Shown here: one piece after another, positions 62,538 to 64,000 of the stretch
Position numbering within the stretch: the stretch's first letter is position 1
Layout: each line of letters begins with the position of its first letter
Assembly: GCA_027692465.1 (NCBI GenBank)
Contig: JAQEYU010000002.1
Span: forward strand, 124,001 to 188,000
Direction: 5' to 3'
Length of the DNA: 64,000 nt
Origin: Enterococcaceae bacterium OF42-14pH9A
GTDB lineage: Bacteria; Bacillota; Bacilli; Lactobacillales; Enterococcaceae
Notes under the pieces: generated by a model
Databases searched by the model: none
What the model saw: only the letters and a program-made list of their open reading frames with translations
Told to the model about the DNA's origin: nothing
Program-made: the position numbers and the translations under genes

Positions 62538-63497
62538 TCATTTTTTCAACACCGAATCCAAATACGTACGGATCCCGCTCGCCACCGTGTATTTCGGCGC
62601 AAAACCTAATTCCACCAAACGACGATTATCTGCATAAGAATGAGGAATATCGCCTTCCCGTCCTGCTTGATAGACCACTGGAACTTCGGAGCCGATGATT
62701 TTTCCATACAAATCGATCACAGTATTCAGCGAGGTCGCTTCACCGGTACCGACATTATAGACATTCCCCAAAGAATCGGCAGAACCTGCCACCAGCAACA
62801 ACGCATCCACAACATCTTCCACGAAAATGAAGTCTCTGGTCTGTTCCCCATCCCCGAAGACCGTAAACTGCGACTCCTGCTGATCGAGCATCTTCTGGAA
62901 GCGATCCGTCAAAATCGAAAGAACACCCGAGTATGGCGAATTTGGATTCTGATTTGGTCCGTACACATTGAAAAAGCGCACCGCACTTGTCGGCACATTA
63001 TAGAGTGAATAATGGTTAAGAACATAGCGTTCGGCAGCAAATTTATCAACTGCATACGGCGTCAACGGACGGATAACGGACTCTTCTTGTTTAGGGAGTG
63101 TCGGCTCGTCCCCATATACTGCCGCAGACGATGCAAACACCAACCGCTTCAAGCCGGACTGATGTTTACGGCAGAATTCAAGCAACTGCAGCACGCTCTC
63201 AAAGTTTACTTCATGGGTCTCTACCGGGCGCGCAACCGAATCTGCAACGCTGGCCACGGCTGCCAAGTGGAAAATATAGTCGAACTGGTTCTCTGAAAGG
63301 AGCTTCGCCATTACAGTCTGATCTGTCACCGAAGTTTCAATGAATTGGACATTGCGCTTGTCCATATCCACAATATTATCCAGGTTCCCCATAGAAAGAT
63401 CGTCGACGATCCAAATTTGATTGTTCAAGTCCCCCGCTAATCGGTTGACCAGAGTCGAACCGATAAACCCGGCGCCCCCTGTGATTAAATAATTCAT
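62538..63497 (-). CDS. NAD-dependent sugar epimerase (UDP-glucose/GlcNAc 4-epimerase type)
   Basis: 319 residues; AAGGAGAGAG before the ATG. Short-chain dehydrogenase fold: NAD motif GGAGFIGS at 7-14, FHLAAVASV, SSAAVYGD, catalytic YAVDK (Tyr/Lys), FFNVYGPNQNPNSPYSG and the C-terminal GREGDIPHSYADNRR. The pattern is close to WbgU/WbpP-type UDP-hexose 4-epimerases that supply GalNAc or galactose. The exact sugar is not determined. Between the GtrA and glycosyltransferase genes. Confidence 0.9.
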   Translation of the reverse strand: MNYLITGGAGFIGSTLVNRLAGDLNNQIWIVDDLSMGNLDNIVDMDKRNVQFIETSVTDQTVMAKLLSENQFDYIFHLAAVASVADSVARPVETHEVNFESVLQLLEFCRKHQSGLKRLVFASSAAVYGDEPTLPKQEESVIRPLTPYAVDKFAAERYVLNHYSLYNVPTSAVRFFNVYGPNQNPNSPYSGVLSILTDRFQKMLDQQESQFTVFGDGEQTRDFIFVEDVVDALLLVAGSADSLGNVYNVGTGEATSLNTVIDLYGKIIGSEVPVVYQAGREGDIPHSYADNRRLVELGFAPKYTVASGIRTYLDSVLKK

Positions 63498-63521
63498 GAT
63501 TGCTCTCTCCTTTTTAGGCTG

Positions 63522-64000
63522 TCAAATTTCAGCCAGTAATTGCAGCCACTGTTGAACAATTTTTTCGGTCTCGAAGTCTTGTGCACGTTTTACCGACTGC
63601 TTTTGCCAAAATACTCGTTCCTCCGGCTGCTGGATCATGGCCAACAGTGTTTGTTGAAGACCGGATACATCCCCGACTTTGACCAGCTTGCCAAACTGGC
63701 CATTTCCTAAAATTTCTTTTCCGCCGCTATGATCAAAACTTATAATCGGCAATCCGAAAAACAGGGCTTCGATCAAAACCAGCGGCAGCCCTTCCGTCCT
63801 GGAGGTCGACAAAAATATGGAACTGTTAAAATAATGATTTGCCAAATCGACTCCTTGTAAAGAGCCGACAAAATCGATTCTTTGACCGAAATCCTGCTCA
63901 CGCAACAACGCTTGAAAGGATTCTACCTGATCTGGCCGTCCATGGCCTGCCACACGTACTTTCCAATCTTCCGGTAGAATCTGAGCAGCCTCCACCAAAT
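63522..64000 (-). CDS. Glycosyltransferase family 4-type, C-terminal part (5' end outside window)
   Basis: About 159 residues visible; the frame is open at the window edge. GT-B C-terminal domain: WKVRVAGHGRPDQVESFQALLREQDFGQRIDFVGSLQGVDLANHYFNSSIFLSTSRTEGLPLVLIEALFFGLPIISFDHSGGKEIL, with the E(x7)E motif in EGLPLVLIE. It transfers a sugar from a nucleotide donor to a growing surface glycan. First visible gene of the polysaccharide operon. Acceptor and sugar unknown. Confidence 0.88.
   Translation of the reverse strand, partial: LVEAAQILPEDWKVRVAGHGRPDQVESFQALLREQDFGQRIDFVGSLQGVDLANHYFNSSIFLSTSRTEGLPLVLIEALFFGLPIISFDHSGGKEILGNGQFGKLVKVGDVSGLQQTLLAMIQQPEERVFWQKQSVKRAQDFETEKIVQQWLQLLAEI

Overview
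The window looks like a chromosomal segment of a low-G+C-lineage Gram-positive, most likely a lactic acid bacterium of the Lactobacillales and close to Enterococcus. It has the complete gls-type envelope-stress operon (glsB, amaP, DUF2273, Gls24/Asp23), a class III fructose-bisphosphatase, luxS, CsbD, two YxeA proteins, an LPKTG cell-wall protein, AGGAGG-type ribosome binding sites and sigma-A promoters. Base composition is near 50% G+C by eye, which is high for Enterococcus, so I do not name a species. No rRNA, tRNA, CRISPR array or intact transposase gene was found.

Layout. 1-5 kb: end of fbp, a small-protein operon (including a TTG-started 37-residue membrane peptide), yxeA, an HD phosphohydrolase and asd. 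5-8 kb: a GH2 glycosidase divergent from its AraC regulator. 8-13 kb: a secreted flavin-dependent reductase divergent from a YesM/YesN-type two-component system. 13-17 kb: two MarR regulators with clear operators and an ABC exporter. 17.4-26 kb: PadR/HAAS pair, luxS, csbD, flavin reductase with MarR, flavodoxin, split chromate transporter and LysR. 26-30 kb: a fluoride-resistance module with two fluoride riboswitches, a CLC-F antiporter and an enolase. 30.5-39 kb: LPXTG protein, PAP2 phosphatase, OmpR-type two-component system, VTT membrane protein, P-type ATPase, yxeA, hydrolase. 39-44 kb: possible small RNA, GPH sugar symporter, AraC regulator, UDP-GlcNAc 2-epimerase. 44-51 kb: XRE regulator, CoA-disulfide-reductase-like enzyme, cystine symporter and cystathionine synthase/lyase (sulfur amino acid block). 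51-54 kb: RpiR regulator, a stand-alone RarA C-terminal-like protein and an orphan PTS EIIC behind 116-bp tandem promoter-region repeats. 54-56 kb: gls operon. 56-62 kb: accessory block with DUF1659/DUF2922, a ComX-like sigma factor, a phage-type DUF4373 replication protein and a gene broken by an 11-bp duplication. 62-64 kb: surface polysaccharide genes (GtrA, sugar epimerase, glycosyltransferase).

The most notable items are: (i) a roughly 160-bp MITE-like family, with five near-complete copies and three remnants, two of which abut stop codons; (ii) the fluoride module with a divergent, riboswitch-controlled enolase and two unassigned small proteins; (iii) the 56-62 kb block, where a 12-bp motif is shared upstream of the DUF1659/DUF2922 pair and the DUF4373 gene beside a putative sigma factor; and (iv) the tandemly repeated control region of the PTS gene.
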